DNA from: Aliidongia dinghuensis | GTDB lineage: Bacteria; Pseudomonadota; Alphaproteobacteria; ATCC43930; CGMCC-115725 | NCBI RefSeq assembly: GCF_014643535.1 | Contig: NZ_BMJQ01000003.1 | Span: 310,001 to 374,000, forward strand | DNA: 64,000 bases | Direction: 5' to 3' | Notes under the pieces: generated by a model | The model's database searches: none | Told to the model about the DNA's origin: nothing | Seen by the model: only the letters and a program-made list of their open reading frames with translations | Part shown: piece after piece, positions 24,542 through 34,600 of the stretch | Numbering within the stretch: position 1 is the stretch's first letter | Layout: each line of letters opens with the position of its first letter | Position numbers and translations under genes: made by a program

Positions 24542-25618
24542 ATGGCCATGAGCCAGAAGATCCGCTCGGCCGCCCTGTTCGCGGGCTGCTTCCTCATCTC
24601 GACCTACGGCATCGGCATCTTGGGCCGGCTCACCTTGCCGCCCCCTGACGTCGCGGAACTGACCGACAAGATCCAGGCGATGGCGCCGGAGCGCGCGTCC
24701 GTCGATACGGTCGCCGTCGGCTCGAGCCGGATGCTGCACGCCTTCAATCCCGACCGGTTCGACCAGACGGCGGGAGCCGCCGGCTGTCCGGTCCACAGCT
24801 ACAACCTCGGCATCGGCGGCCTGAACCTGATCGAGATGCGCTACGTGCTGCGCCAGCTCGCGGCCCAGCATCCGCCGCACTTGGCGCGCGTGCTGTTCGA
24901 TCCGCCGAACGACATCCACATCCAGTTCGAGAACCTGAAGTCGGAGCGCGTCTGGGTCACGACCGATCCGCGCGAGGCCTCCGTCGCGGTCGCCGATATC
25001 CTGTCGCACCCGGACCCGCGGAAATATTCCTCGCTCGCCCGCTACATGGTCGCGTTCCTCTATCACAACAGCGCGCTCGGGCTGGTGAGCCGCTATCTGC
25101 AGCCGGCGAAGCTCGAAGCGGCGGACACGGCCGACGCGCCGCGCCGCGGCTACAGCCCGCTCGATCCGGCGGCGGCGCCAACCGTCGAGCGGGTCGGCCT
25201 GCTGCGCGACGGCGACAAGTTTCTGACGGCCGCCCGGCGCCTGCAGGATGCGGCGGCGGAACGGGCCGCCCCCTCCCCGATCGACGCTGCCCAGGAAGCG
25301 CGGCGGATCGCCGTCATCCGCGGCCTCGCGAATCATATCCGCGGCCTCGGCTACGAGCCGATCCTGATGAGCCTGCCCGACACCTACGGCGAATCGATCA
25401 CCGACGCCCGCGACCTCGAGCGCGCGTTCGACCGTCCGGACACCGGCCTACCCGTGGTCAATTTCATGGACAAGGCCGATGCCGGCATCATCTATGCGCC
25501 CAGTTCCTGGTACGATTGGGGCCATCTGACCGAGACCGTCGCGGATTACGTCTCGATGGCGGCGGCCGAGCGCCTGTGCCGCAAGTCCGGCCTGACGCTG
25601 GCCTCGGCGGGGCAATAG
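24542..25618 (+). CDS. SGNH/DltD-AlgJ-like O-acylation partner protein
   Basis: 358 residues. An N-terminal hydrophobic anchor (residues ~9-30) leads into a periplasmic domain. VAVGSSRML (~58-65) resembles the block-I Ser region of SGNH hydrolases as seen in DltD/AlgJ/PatB-like proteins, and SSWYDWGHLT near the C-terminus supplies the Asp-x-x-His block. Such proteins work with an MBOAT membrane acyltransferase to transfer acyl groups to extracytoplasmic polymers. The MBOAT gene follows after four bases. GGGAGG eight bases upstream fixes ATG 24542. The acceptor (exopolysaccharide, LPS or another polymer) is unknown. Confidence 0.72.
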   Translation: MAMSQKIRSAALFAGCFLISTYGIGILGRLTLPPPDVAELTDKIQAMAPERASVDTVAVGSSRMLHAFNPDRFDQTAGAAGCPVHSYNLGIGGLNLIEMRYVLRQLAAQHPPHLARVLFDPPNDIHIQFENLKSERVWVTTDPREASVAVADILSHPDPRKYSSLARYMVAFLYHNSALGLVSRYLQPAKLEAADTADAPRRGYSPLDPAAAPTVERVGLLRDGDKFLTAARRLQDAAAERAAPSPIDAAQEARRIAVIRGLANHIRGLGYEPILMSLPDTYGESITDARDLERAFDRPDTGLPVVNFMDKADAGIIYAPSSWYDWGHLTETVADYVSMAAAERLCRKSGLTLASAGQ

Positions 25619-25622
25619 ACCG

Positions 25623-27029
25623 ATGCTGTTCGTCGAGCCCCGCTTCTTCGTCTTCTTCGCGATCGTCTTCGCGCTCTACTGGTCGCTCAAGCGCAACACC
25701 CAGCGCAAGGTCGTGCTGCTGGTCGCGAGCTACATCTTCTACGGCGCCTGGGACCCGCGCTTCACGGCGCTGCTTGCCTTCTCCACCCTGTTCGACTACG
25801 GCGCCGGCCTCGCCATGGAGGCGGCATCGAGCGGGCGGCGGCGCAAGCTCATCATCCTCTTCAGCGTGAGCGTCAACCTCACGCTGCTGTTCACCTTCAA
25901 GTACTTCAATTTCTTCGCGGATTCCTTCGTCGGCCTGCTGCATGCCGCAGGCGTCCAGGCCAATCCGGTGACCGTGCGGCTGATCCTGCCGGTCGGCATC
26001 AGCTTCTATACGTTCCAGAGCCTGAGCTACACGCTCGACATTTACCGCGGCCACATGCCCGCCCGCCGCAGCCTGCTCGACTACGCGACCTTCGTGGGCT
26101 TCTTCCCGCAGCTGGTCGCGGGGCCGATCGTGCGCGCCTACGACTTCCTGCCGCAGCTGGACGAGCTGAAGCGCTTCTCGGCCGTCGCTGTCCGCCCGGC
26201 GGTCATCCTGTTCTTCTTCGGCTACGTCAAGAAAGCCTGCGTCTCGGACAACGTGGCGCCCTACGTCGACATGGTGTTCAGCCATCCGGGCAGCTACAGC
26301 GGCGCATCGATCGTCGCCGCCACCGTGCTCTATGCCATCCAGATCTATTGCGACTTCTCCGGCTACACGGACATGGCGATCGCGACGGCGAAGCTCTTGG
26401 GCTACGACCTCACGGTCAATTTCCGCCATCCCTATTTCTCGACCAGCATCAGCGATTTCTGGCGCCGCTGGCATATCAGCCTGTCCTCGTGGCTCCGGGA
26501 CTATCTCTACATCCCCTTGGGCGGCAACCGCGACGGCCGGCTCGGCGCCTATCGCAACCTGATGATCACCATGGTGCTGGGCGGCCTCTGGCATGGTGCC
26601 TCGTGGAATTTCGTCATCTGGGGCACGCTGCACGGCGGCGCACTGATCCTGCACAAGGAATATGCCCGCCACCGGCCGGCCGCATGGACCGGTCAGCCGG
26701 CCTATCAGGCGGGCGCCATGCTGCTGACCTTCTGGTGGGTCTGCCTCGCCTGGATCTTCTTCCGGTCGACGAGCCTGCCGCTCGCGGCCGAGATCGCCCG
26801 CGACTTCGTGACGATGAGCGGTACCGGTGCCGGCGACATCGCGACCGGGGCGGCGCCGGCCATCCTGGGGCTGCTGCTCATTCACGCACTCGAGTCGCGC
26901 CGGCTCATCTCCGGCGCCCTGCTGGCGCTTGAACGCCGGGCCTTCTACGCGCTCGCCGGTGCCGCCTCCGGCGCCGCCCTGGCGCTGACGCCGATCGCCT
27001 ACCGGCCGTTCATCTATTTCCAGTTCTAA
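25623..27029 (+). CDS. MBOAT-family O-acyltransferase (AlgI/DltB-like)
   Basis: 468 residues with about 11 membrane segments. The invariant MBOAT His is H324 (GGLWHGASWNF), with a second conserved His, H284, in FWRRWHISLSSWLRDYLYIPLGG. The sequence is closest in style to AlgI-type proteins that pass acetyl groups across the inner membrane to a periplasmic partner. It starts four bases after the SGNH/DltD-like gene, so the two form a complete acylation pair. No alginate or teichoic-acid genes are nearby. The exopolysaccharide of the XrtA locus in this window is one candidate acceptor, by inference. Confidence 0.92.
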   Translation: MLFVEPRFFVFFAIVFALYWSLKRNTQRKVVLLVASYIFYGAWDPRFTALLAFSTLFDYGAGLAMEAASSGRRRKLIILFSVSVNLTLLFTFKYFNFFADSFVGLLHAAGVQANPVTVRLILPVGISFYTFQSLSYTLDIYRGHMPARRSLLDYATFVGFFPQLVAGPIVRAYDFLPQLDELKRFSAVAVRPAVILFFFGYVKKACVSDNVAPYVDMVFSHPGSYSGASIVAATVLYAIQIYCDFSGYTDMAIATAKLLGYDLTVNFRHPYFSTSISDFWRRWHISLSSWLRDYLYIPLGGNRDGRLGAYRNLMITMVLGGLWHGASWNFVIWGTLHGGALILHKEYARHRPAAWTGQPAYQAGAMLLTFWWVCLAWIFFRSTSLPLAAEIARDFVTMSGTGAGDIATGAAPAILGLLLIHALESRRLISGALLALERRAFYALAGAASGAALALTPIAYRPFIYFQF

Positions 27030-27407
27030 AGCCGCGGCGTTCCCCGTGAATGCCGGAGATGCGGAGATGACGAGCACCGATCTGCCGATCAGCCGCTTTG
27101 CCGCCCGCAGCTGACACGCTCCGGGAACTCGAAGAATTTCCCAATTAACAACTTTAACAATCTTCGTTGAGCGACGGAAAATCTGGCGATTTTGAAAATA
27201 TCCAACCATTCTCTGGTTATTTTGACAATATTTGTTGTCACGAATTGGCAACATTAAAACTAAACGTACTTAGCGAATGCAGGTTGCGCATCGCACGATC
27301 CGAAATAATCATTGTAGCCATCCCGGATCTATGGATATTTTTCTGACAATAGCGTCTTGGTCTGCGTCCTGATCGCAGACCTGCTCAGTCAGGACCGAAG
27401 CAACGAG
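27030..27407. other. AT-rich intergenic region
   Basis: After ~90 GC-rich bases the sequence turns strongly AT-rich (27130-27350). It carries the dyad at 27223-27240 and probably the promoter of the GlxA-type regulator. A 15-codon frame at 27067 (ATG to TGA) is too short to call. No RNA gene is evident. Confidence 0.55.
27223..27240. promoter_or_regulatory. inverted repeat upstream of GlxA-type regulator
   Basis: TGACAA-N6-TTGTCA is a perfect 6-bp dyad about 170 bases before the regulator start, in AT-rich sequence. It could be a binding site of that regulator or of another factor. Confidence 0.4.
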
Positions 27408-28451
27408 ATGGTACCGCGGCGGATTGGTTTTCTCCTGCTTCCTGGCTTCTCGATGGGGGCCCTGGGCGCCGCGGTGGATCTATTGAACGTGACGGGCGGG
27501 GTCTCCAGGGAAGCGCTCTATACCTCCCATTCGATCGGCATCGACAGCGCTCCAGTACGATCGAGCACCGGCTTGGTGCTGACGCCGGAGCTTTCAATCG
27601 ATCACGCATCCGGCTTCTTCCTCACCTTCGTGGTGTCCACCCTCGAGTTCGCGGATTTCTACGACGAGCGGGCCGCAGCCTGGCTGCGTCGGCAGGCGCG
27701 TCATGGCACCTGGATCGGCGCCCTCGGTTCCGGCGCCGTGTTCATCGCGAAAACAGGCCTGCTGGACGGCTATTGCTGCACGACGCATTGGCGGCTCTTT
27801 GGCGAATTCGCCCGGCAGTTCCCCGCCGTGACGCTCACCCGCAACCTCTTCTGCATCGATCGGGATCGGCTGACCTGCGCCGGCGGGACGGCCGTGCTCG
27901 ACCTGATCCTCGCCCTGATCGCCCAGGACCATGGCCAGGACCGGGCGGCCGAGGCGGCCGAATTGCTGTTGCACACCCAGATCCGCTCCTCGACAGAAGG
28001 CCAGCGCGTGTCGGCGCAGGGGCGGTTCGATCTGACCGATAAGCGGCTCGTGCGCGCGATCACGCTGATGGAGCAAGCGCTTGAGCGGCCGGCCTCCTTG
28101 CCCGAACTGGCGCGGGCCGCCGGCATGTCGAACCGCCAGTTCCAGCGGCTCTTCAGCCGCGTACTCGGCCAGTCGCCTGCCCGCTTCTATCTGGAGCTAC
28201 GCCTGAAGCATGCGCGGATGCAGCTCCAACGATCGTCCAGATCGATCCTCGACGTGGCACTCGAAAGCGGATTTTCCGATGCGTCGCACTTCACGCGGCA
28301 ATATCGCCTTATGTTCGGCGAGACGCCGGGTCAGGCGCGCCGGAATGCACGTCCAGCCGAGGTGGATCGCCATCCTGGGCGGCCCGAACCCAGCTTGGCG
28401 TCGGAACACCAAGAAAGGGCGCAATCCGCCAGGAAGGCGGAAATGGGGTAA
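27408..28451 (+). CDS. GlxA-family transcriptional regulator (DJ-1/PfpI + AraC HTH)
   Basis: 347 residues from ATG 27408. The N-terminal ~180 residues form a DJ-1/PfpI-like amidotransferase-fold sensor (RRIGFLLLPGFSMGALGAAV; GALGSGAVFIAKTGLLDGYCCTTHW). The C-terminal part is an AraC/XylS double helix-turn-helix (LARAAGMSNRQFQRLFSRVLG and ILDVALESGFSDASHFTRQYR). Members control arginine, carnitine, choline or glycine-betaine catabolism, but none of those genes is adjacent. The ~30-residue tail after GQAR is low-complexity. It is followed at 124 bases by a small orphan gene it may control. Confidence 0.88.
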   Translation: MVPRRIGFLLLPGFSMGALGAAVDLLNVTGGVSREALYTSHSIGIDSAPVRSSTGLVLTPELSIDHASGFFLTFVVSTLEFADFYDERAAAWLRRQARHGTWIGALGSGAVFIAKTGLLDGYCCTTHWRLFGEFARQFPAVTLTRNLFCIDRDRLTCAGGTAVLDLILALIAQDHGQDRAAEAAELLLHTQIRSSTEGQRVSAQGRFDLTDKRLVRAITLMEQALERPASLPELARAAGMSNRQFQRLFSRVLGQSPARFYLELRLKHARMQLQRSSRSILDVALESGFSDASHFTRQYRLMFGETPGQARRNARPAEVDRHPGRPEPSLASEHQERAQSARKAEMG

Positions 28452-28574
28452 GGGTAGGTTGATCCCATGTGGGAATAACGCCTCGCATAAGTGAGCCAAT
28501 GGACGAGGGAATTTCCACAAGTAGGCCATGGTCCAATTGTGATCGATTGAAAATGGCTAGGGAGGATAACAAGA

Positions 28575-28772
28575 ATGGAATCCTTCGACCATGCGGGGAC
28601 GGAGCCGAGGCTTGCCGAACTGCTTCTGGATCCCATTACTCAGCTCGTCATGCGTCGTGATCACATCACGGAGCATGAGGTCCATGCGGCGATCGCAATC
28701 GCCCGGCGCGCCCTGCTGCATGGAGACCACGCGACGCCGGTCATGATCCGGTCCGTCAACGACCTAAGCTAG
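28575..28772 (+). CDS. small orphan protein (65 aa)
   Basis: 65 residues, acidic/His-rich and predicted helical (LAELLLDPITQLVMRRD, then HEVHAAIAIARRALL). No signal peptide or known motif. I do not recognise a family, but a textbook ribosome-binding site (GGGAGG, eight bases before ATG) and normal codon use support translation. It lies between the GlxA-type regulator and the phasin. The general look recalls small uncharacterised proteins found widely in alphaproteobacteria. Function unknown. Confidence 0.6.
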   Translation: MESFDHAGTEPRLAELLLDPITQLVMRRDHITEHEVHAAIAIARRALLHGDHATPVMIRSVNDLS

Positions 28773-28960
28773 GCCGACTGCCGGCAAGATAAACCATGCC
28801 AAAGCCGCTCACCATTCCGCCGAATATCCGGCGGGCGCGGTCATTTTCTGTCTGAAACACGGCCTATCTCCGGAAGTCCAGAGACGTTTTCGAATCGAAG
28901 ACTTTAGCTTGACGCGAGAGACTTCGAACCATGCAGGTACCCCCACTTCGAGGTGTTGGA

Positions 28961-29527
28961 ATGACGAAGCCCGAGACCAAGCTAGTTGCGGGCGCGGAGG
29001 ACGCGCCGGCCTCCTCGAACCCGCCCCCTCAAGCCCCGCTCCCTCAAGCCCCGCTCCCTCAGGCGAAGCCGTCGACACCGGCTGCAGGCAAGCCGAGTTC
29101 ACCGAGCGAGACCGCACCTTTCTCGATGTTCCCGACAACTCCCAATCCAATGGTGAATTTGATGACGAACGCGACCTTCAAGGGCTTTGATGATTTCGCG
29201 ACTTTCGGGCAGGCGAATATCGATGCGCTGGTCCAGGCCAGCACCGTCTTCACCAAGGGCGTCGAGGAATTGTCCAAGGAGATGGCAAGCCTCGCCCACA
29301 CGTCGCTCGAGACCGGTGCGGCGGCGGCCAAGAAGACCTTCGCGGCAAGGACCATCAAGGATGTGATCGAGGCCCAGTCCGACTTCAGCAAGGTATCGCT
29401 CGAGAAGCTGCTGGCCAACTGGGCGCGGTTCGGCGAACTGGGCGTGAAACTCGCGACGGACACTGCTTCGCCAATTGCGGCGCGGGCCAACGCCGTGGCG
29501 GCGATGGTGGCACGACCCGCCACCTAG
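28961..29527 (+). CDS. phasin family protein
   Basis: 188 residues from ATG 28961, with GAGG seven bases upstream; ATG 28931 is an alternative. The first ~65 residues are Pro/Ala-rich and contain a tandem PQAPL repeat. The rest is the phasin domain: amphipathic helices (GFDDFATFGQANIDALVQASTVF in outline, then VEELSKEMASLA, then IKDVIEAQSDFSKVSLEKLL). Phasins coat polyhydroxyalkanoate granules and set their size and number. No PHA synthase or depolymerase is in the window. The Pro-rich extension is variable in the family and may be a flexible tether. Confidence 0.85.
   Translation: MTKPETKLVAGAEDAPASSNPPPQAPLPQAPLPQAKPSTPAAGKPSSPSETAPFSMFPTTPNPMVNLMTNATFKGFDDFATFGQANIDALVQASTVFTKGVEELSKEMASLAHTSLETGAAAAKKTFAARTIKDVIEAQSDFSKVSLEKLLANWARFGELGVKLATDTASPIAARANAVAAMVARPAT
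29026..29055 (+). repeat. 15-bp tandem repeat in phasin gene
   Basis: CCCTCAAGCCCCGCT occurs twice exactly, followed by a partial third unit (CCCTCAGG). It encodes the repeated PQAPL stretch of the phasin N-terminal extension. The unit length is a multiple of three, so copy changes would keep the frame. Confidence 0.75.
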
Positions 29528-29685
29528 TTCTGAGTGCTGGGTTCGGGGTGCTGGGACGTGGTGAGCGCGGCCAGCCCCCGCGTCCAGGCCCGGACACGCA
29601 ATCCAGAACTGCACAGTTCGAGCTGCCCGTCGCGCGCCCAATGATCTCAAATGTCCGGCTCCCGAGGCGGATGGCGAGAAGAACC

Positions 29686-31188
29686 ATGAGCGCAGCCGAG
29701 CAAGCCCCGTCCTTTCCGGAACGCCCCCACCCAGAGCGCAAGGTCCGGCGCGAGCTGGTGATCGGCGCCATGCTGATCTCGACCTTCATGGCTGCGGTCG
29801 AGGTCACGGTGATCAGCACGGCAATGCCGACGATCGTGGCGCAGCTCGGCGGCTTCAGCTTGTTTTCCTGGGCGTTCGGCGCCTATCTCCTGACCCAGGC
29901 GGTGGCGACGCCGCTCTATGGCCGGCTCGCCGACAGCTATGGCCGCAAGCGGGTCTACCTCGCGAGCGCCGGCCTGTTCCTGGCCGGATCGCTCCTGTGC
30001 GGCTATGCCTGGAGCATGGTCTCGCTCATCCTGTTCCGCGCGATCCAGGGCATCGGCGGCGGCGGGCTCGTGCCGCTGGCAACGACCATCATCGGCGACG
30101 TCGCCGACCCGGCGGACCGGCCGCGCATGATGGGCTATGTCAGCGGCATCTGGGGCATCTCGGCCATTGTCGGGCCGCTCTTGGGCGCCTTCTTCGTCAA
30201 CAGCCTGGGCTGGCCCTTCGTGTTCTGGGTCAACCTGCCGATCGGCCTCGTCGCGATGGCCATGATCGCCCGCTTCCTGCACGAGCCGCCACGCAGCGGG
30301 CGGCATGAGCCGATCGACATGCCGGGCGCCAGCCTGCTCGTCGTCGGCATCGGCGCGATCATGGTGGCGCTGGTGCAGATCGAAAGCCTGACGACCGGCA
30401 TGCTCCTGGGGCTCGTGGCCCTCGGCGCCGGAGCGCTCGGCGGCTTCGCCTGGCGCGAGCGCCGGGTCGCCGATCCGCTGCTGCCGGCCCATCTGCTGCA
30501 CCGGCCGATCATCCTCGCCGCCAACGCCTCGGCACTGCTGTGCGGCGGCCTGCTCATCGGTGCCTCCGCTTTCCTGCCGACCTGGGTGCAGGGCGTGGTT
30601 GGCGGCGACGCGCTCGCCGCCGGCGTCGTCGTCGGCGTGATGACCGTCAGCTGGACCGCCGCCAGCCTGACCATGAGCCGGATCCTGGCGCGCTTGAGCT
30701 TCCGCCCGGTCGCGATCATCGCCTCGATCGTGCTCGTGGCCGGCGCCGGCGGCCTTGCGACGGTGCGTCCTGGCCAGAATGGCCTGTGGCTCGACCTCTG
30801 CTGCGTCGCGATCGGCGTCGGCCTCGGGCTCAACAGCCTCGTCTTCACCGTCGCGGTCCAGTCCGGCGCCGCGCGCGCCGATCGCGGGCGGGCGACTGCG
30901 CTGTTCTATTTCAGCCGCCTGATCGGCCAGGCGCTGGGTGCTGCGGCGTTCGGCGGCGTGCTGAACCGCACGCTCGAGCGTGCGGCCGGCGACAGCCAGG
31001 ACATCGTACGCGATCTGGTGAACACCGCGCGGCGCGGCGCCCTCGCCCCGGCCGATCTTGACCGGTTGGTCGCCATCCTCGCCCAGGCGCTCGACGCCGT
31101 GTTCCTGCTGGGCGCCATCTTCGCCATCGGCGCCTTCATCGTCACCCTGTTCGTGCCCCGACAGGCGCGGCTCGGGCTCGAGGAATAG
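29686..31188 (+). CDS. MFS transporter, DHA2 (14-TMS) drug exporter type
   Basis: About 500 residues and 14 predicted membrane segments. The motif order LISTFMAAVEVTVISTAMPTIV, then RLADSYGRKRVYL, then GIGGGGLVPLATTIIGDV is that of EmrB/QacA-type H+-coupled exporters. ATG 29686 is chosen for the AGAAG five to nine bases upstream; ATG 29671 is possible. No membrane-fusion protein or regulator is adjacent. It lies just upstream of the FAAL-NRPS gene on the same strand, separated by 463 bases with a hairpin, so it could export the NRPS product. That link is positional inference only. Confidence 0.85.
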   Translation: MSAAEQAPSFPERPHPERKVRRELVIGAMLISTFMAAVEVTVISTAMPTIVAQLGGFSLFSWAFGAYLLTQAVATPLYGRLADSYGRKRVYLASAGLFLAGSLLCGYAWSMVSLILFRAIQGIGGGGLVPLATTIIGDVADPADRPRMMGYVSGIWGISAIVGPLLGAFFVNSLGWPFVFWVNLPIGLVAMAMIARFLHEPPRSGRHEPIDMPGASLLVVGIGAIMVALVQIESLTTGMLLGLVALGAGALGGFAWRERRVADPLLPAHLLHRPIILAANASALLCGGLLIGASAFLPTWVQGVVGGDALAAGVVVGVMTVSWTAASLTMSRILARLSFRPVAIIASIVLVAGAGGLATVRPGQNGLWLDLCCVAIGVGLGLNSLVFTVAVQSGAARADRGRATALFYFSRLIGQALGAAAFGGVLNRTLERAAGDSQDIVRDLVNTARRGALAPADLDRLVAILAQALDAVFLLGAIFAIGAFIVTLFVPRQARLGLEE

Positions 31189-31191
31189 GCC

Positions 31192-31206
31192 GCGGGCTCC
31201 GCCCGC
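31192..31206 (+). terminator. short GC hairpin after DHA2 exporter
   Basis: GCGGGC-TCC-GCCCGC directly follows the exporter stop codon. The stem is six base pairs and there is only a C-rich tail, so this is a weak terminator candidate. Confidence 0.4.
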
Positions 31207-31381
31207 CCCCTTCCAGCGACAAAATGTCGCCTATCGGGTATTGATGGCGAAAAACTTAATCGACCACCGGTTGTTAATCCGACCTTAACCATCCCGGACT
31301 GATGGTATAGACGTAGAGTTCGGATGATGTTGCCAAGCCGACCCTCGCACGTTAGTTAACGGGCAGGGAAGACTGCGGCAC

Positions 31382-31413
31382 TGGTGGCGACCCGGAAACC
31401 GGGTACAGCACCA
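31382..31413 (+). promoter_or_regulatory. stem-loop in the NRPS leader region
   Basis: An outer TGGTG/CACCA stem and an inner perfect ACCCGG-AAA-CCGGGT stem stack in one bulged hairpin about 240 bases before the NRPS start, in a 463-base region otherwise without a firm gene. It could be an RNA leader element; nothing ties it to a known riboswitch class. Confidence 0.35.
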
Positions 31414-31469
31414 TGACGCGCCACCTGCCTTCAAGGCTCGCCAGTATTCACGCACCTTCGGAACCGCCC

Positions 31470-31655
31470 ATGAACCGCCGATCAAGCGCCTTTGTCCTCG
31501 GGCAGGACGCAGGTTCCATATCGAACACATCCGAGCCCCTTGCGGTGAACGCACCGCCATATGCTCAAAAATTTGTTAGATACGACCGAGTTTCAAACGA
31601 ATATTCAGAATACTTCTCAGAATTATTATCTGAGACGGGAGAAATTACGCCGTGA
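31470..31655 (+). CDS. candidate small ORF coupled to NRPS
   Basis: 61 residues from ATG 31470 (80 from ATG 31413). Its stop TGA overlaps the NRPS start GTG in GTGA, the arrangement of translationally coupled genes. The C-terminal half is hydrophilic with a charged, aromatic pattern (YDRVSNEYSEYFSELL). It is not an MbtH-like protein and I recognise no family. The ribosome-binding site is weak and the region is AT-rich, so this may be a chance frame or a leader peptide. Confidence 0.3.
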   Translation: MNRRSSAFVLGQDAGSISNTSEPLAVNAPPYAQKFVRYDRVSNEYSEYFSELLSETGEITP

Positions 31656-34600
31656 CGGAAGTGTCACCCGAAGCTGTTTTGGTGACTCGTGACCTGGGTC
31701 AAAGTGACGACCAGCACGAAATCGCCTGGAACGAGATGACGCCTCTCATCACCGCGCGCCCGCCCGTGATCCTGCCGCCGCGTTCCGTCGCGAGTTCGAG
31801 TCTCGTGTCGCTGCTGCACATGCGCGCCGAGACCCAGGGCGACGACGAGGCCTATGTCTTCCTTGCCGACGGCGAACAGGAAACCGGTCGCCTGACATAT
31901 GGCGCGCTGTGGGACCGGGCGACGGCGCTCGCGGGTTTCCTCGCTGCCCGTGATTGCCGCAACGCGCCGGTCCTGCTGCTGATGCCGTCGAGCATCGAGT
32001 TCCTGATCGGGCTTTACGGCTGCCTCATCGCCGGCGCCGTCGCGATCCCGGCGCCGCCGCCGCATCGGACCCGCGGCATGGAGCGGATCCGGTCGATCAT
32101 CGCCGACGCCCGCCCGCGCCTTATCCTTGCCGCCCAGGCGGCCCCGACGGGTGCCGACGGTGAGCCCGATCCCGACCTCGCCGACATTCCCTGGTTCGAG
32201 GTCGAGCAGGTCCTGGCGGAGGAGCCGCGCCGGGCCGCCCCCCTGCCCGCTCTCGCCGGCGACCAGCCGGCGGTGCTGCAATACACCTCGGGCTCGACCG
32301 GCTCGCCCAAGGGCATCGTCATCACCCATGACAATGCCTACGCCAATATCTTGGGCCAGCAGCAGACGACGGGCGACCCGGATGCGGCCAGCCTGGTGTC
32401 CTGGCTGCCGGTCCATCACGACATGGGCCTGTTCGGCAATATCATGGCGGCGCCCGTGCTGGGCGGCCGCCTCGCCTTCATGCCGCCCGGCGCCTTCATC
32501 CAGAAGCCGGCGCGCTGGCTCCGGGCGATCAGCCACTACGGCGCGGTCCGCTCCGGCGGCCCGAACTTCGCCTATGACCTCTGCACCCGCACCATCACCG
32601 CGGAGCAGATGGAGGGGGTCGACCTGCGCGGCTGGCACACCGCCTTCAACGGCGCCGAGCCGGTACGAGCGGCGACCCTGCAGCAGTTCGCCCAGAAATT
32701 CGCCCCTTACGGCTTCCAGGCCGAAGCCTGGTTCGCGTGCTACGGCCTGGCCGAGACCACGCTCATCGTCAGCGGTGCCCGGCGCCGGCGGCCGCCGACC
32801 GTGCGCACCTATGCGCGCGACCAGCTCGGCGAGGGCCAGGCGGTGCCGATGGCCGACGCGACCCAGCCGACGCAGACGCTGGTCAGCAGCGGCCAGAGCG
32901 TGCCTGATCATGCGGTGCGCATCATCGACCGCGCGACCGGCCGCTCTCTCGGCCCGCGCGAGATCGGCGAGATTTGGGTCGCCGGCCCCAGCGTCAGCTC
33001 CGGCTTCTGGCGGGGCGCCGAGGCCTCGGCCCAGCGCTTCGGCCGCCAGGTCGCAGGCGAGGACGGCAAGTTCGTCAGCACCGGCGACCTGGGTTTCTTC
33101 GACGATGACGAGCTGTTCATCGTCTCGCGCCTCGACGACCTCATCGTGCTGCGTGGGCGCAACATCGCGCCGCAAGACATCGAGGACGCGGCGATCCGCT
33201 CCGGCACCGGCCAGGTCCAGACCGCCGCCGCCTTCCTCGAGCAGGAGGGCGAAGGCGACCGTGTCGTACTGGTGATGGAGGTCTCGCGCGACCTCCGCCG
33301 GCAGGACCAGCTGGAAGCCGTGTCGCAAGCCGCGCGCGATGCGGTCTGGCAGGCGACCGAGGTGGCGCTCGCCCGGCTTGTGCTGGTGCGTCCGGGGACG
33401 ATTCCGCGGACGACGAGCGGCAAGGTCCGCCGGCGCAGCACGCGCGCCGGCCTTGCTGCCGGCGAGTTCAAGTCCGTTCTCGACCAGGCTGCCGCGGCAG
33501 CACCCGCCGAACCGGTCGCCGCCGAGGGCGCCGAAGCGGAGATTTCCGCCTGGCTGCAGCGGGCCCTGGTGCTGAACGCGCCGCCGTCGGCCAATGCGCC
33601 GCTGCATCGGCTGGGCCTCGATTCGCTCCGCACCATCGAATTCAGCGAGTGGCTACGCACGACGCACGGCGTGCAGCTGTCGCTTGCCGACCTCATGGGC
33701 GGGCTGACACTCACGGATGTGGTCGCGGCCGTCCGGCATGGCGGCTCGACACCCCAAGCCGTGACGACCATCACTGCCCCCGCCCGGGCGCACTATCCGC
33801 TGACGCGGACGCAGGAGGCGATCTGGGCCGAGCAGAGCCGGCTCGGCGACGTGACCGCCTACAACGTGCCGATGGCGCTGCGCCTCCTCGACGGCACGCC
33901 CGCGGCCAAGGTCGAGGCGGCACTCGCAGAGCTCATGCGACAGCACCCGCTGCTGCACTCGCGCTTCGCCGCGACCGATGCGGGCCCGGAACGGCAGATC
34001 GACGAACAGGCGACCGTGCCGTTCGAGGTCGTCGATTTGACCGACGCGGCCCCGGCGGACCGGGTGCCCGCGATGATCGCCCGCTCGCGCCGCCCATTCG
34101 AGATGGAAGGCGAGCTGCTCTGGCGTGCCGTGCTCTATCGCTGGGGCGTCGAGCAGACGGCACTCGTGCTGACGTTCCACCATGTCATCTGCGACGGCTG
34201 GTCAGTCTCGACGCTGGGCCGAGCGCTCGCCGCGACGTTGGGCGGGACGCTGGCCGAGACGCCGTCGGCCGAGCCCGCGCACGATCCGATCGACCAGTTG
34301 GTGAGCGAGGAGGAATTCTACCTCTGCGGCCGCGAAGCGCTGAGCGACCTCGAATTCTGGAAAGAGCGCCTGACTCCGCCACCGCCGCCGCTGATCCTGC
34401 CGCACCGGCGCGACGAGGAGCGGGCCGGCGAGCCGCCGATCCATCTGCAGCGCGTCATGCTCGATGGTGCCCGGCTCGCGCGCGTGCGCGCCGCGGCCGA
34501 GGCGTGCGACGTCAGCCTGCCGGCGTTCCTCCTCGGCCTCTACGGCCTGTTCCTGCATCGCAGCCTCGGCAATGACGACGTCGCGATCGGCGTCATCACC

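Noticed and set aside
27067..27114. 15-codon ATG-TGA frame after the MBOAT gene
   Set aside because: Too short and without support beyond a chance GGAG upstream.
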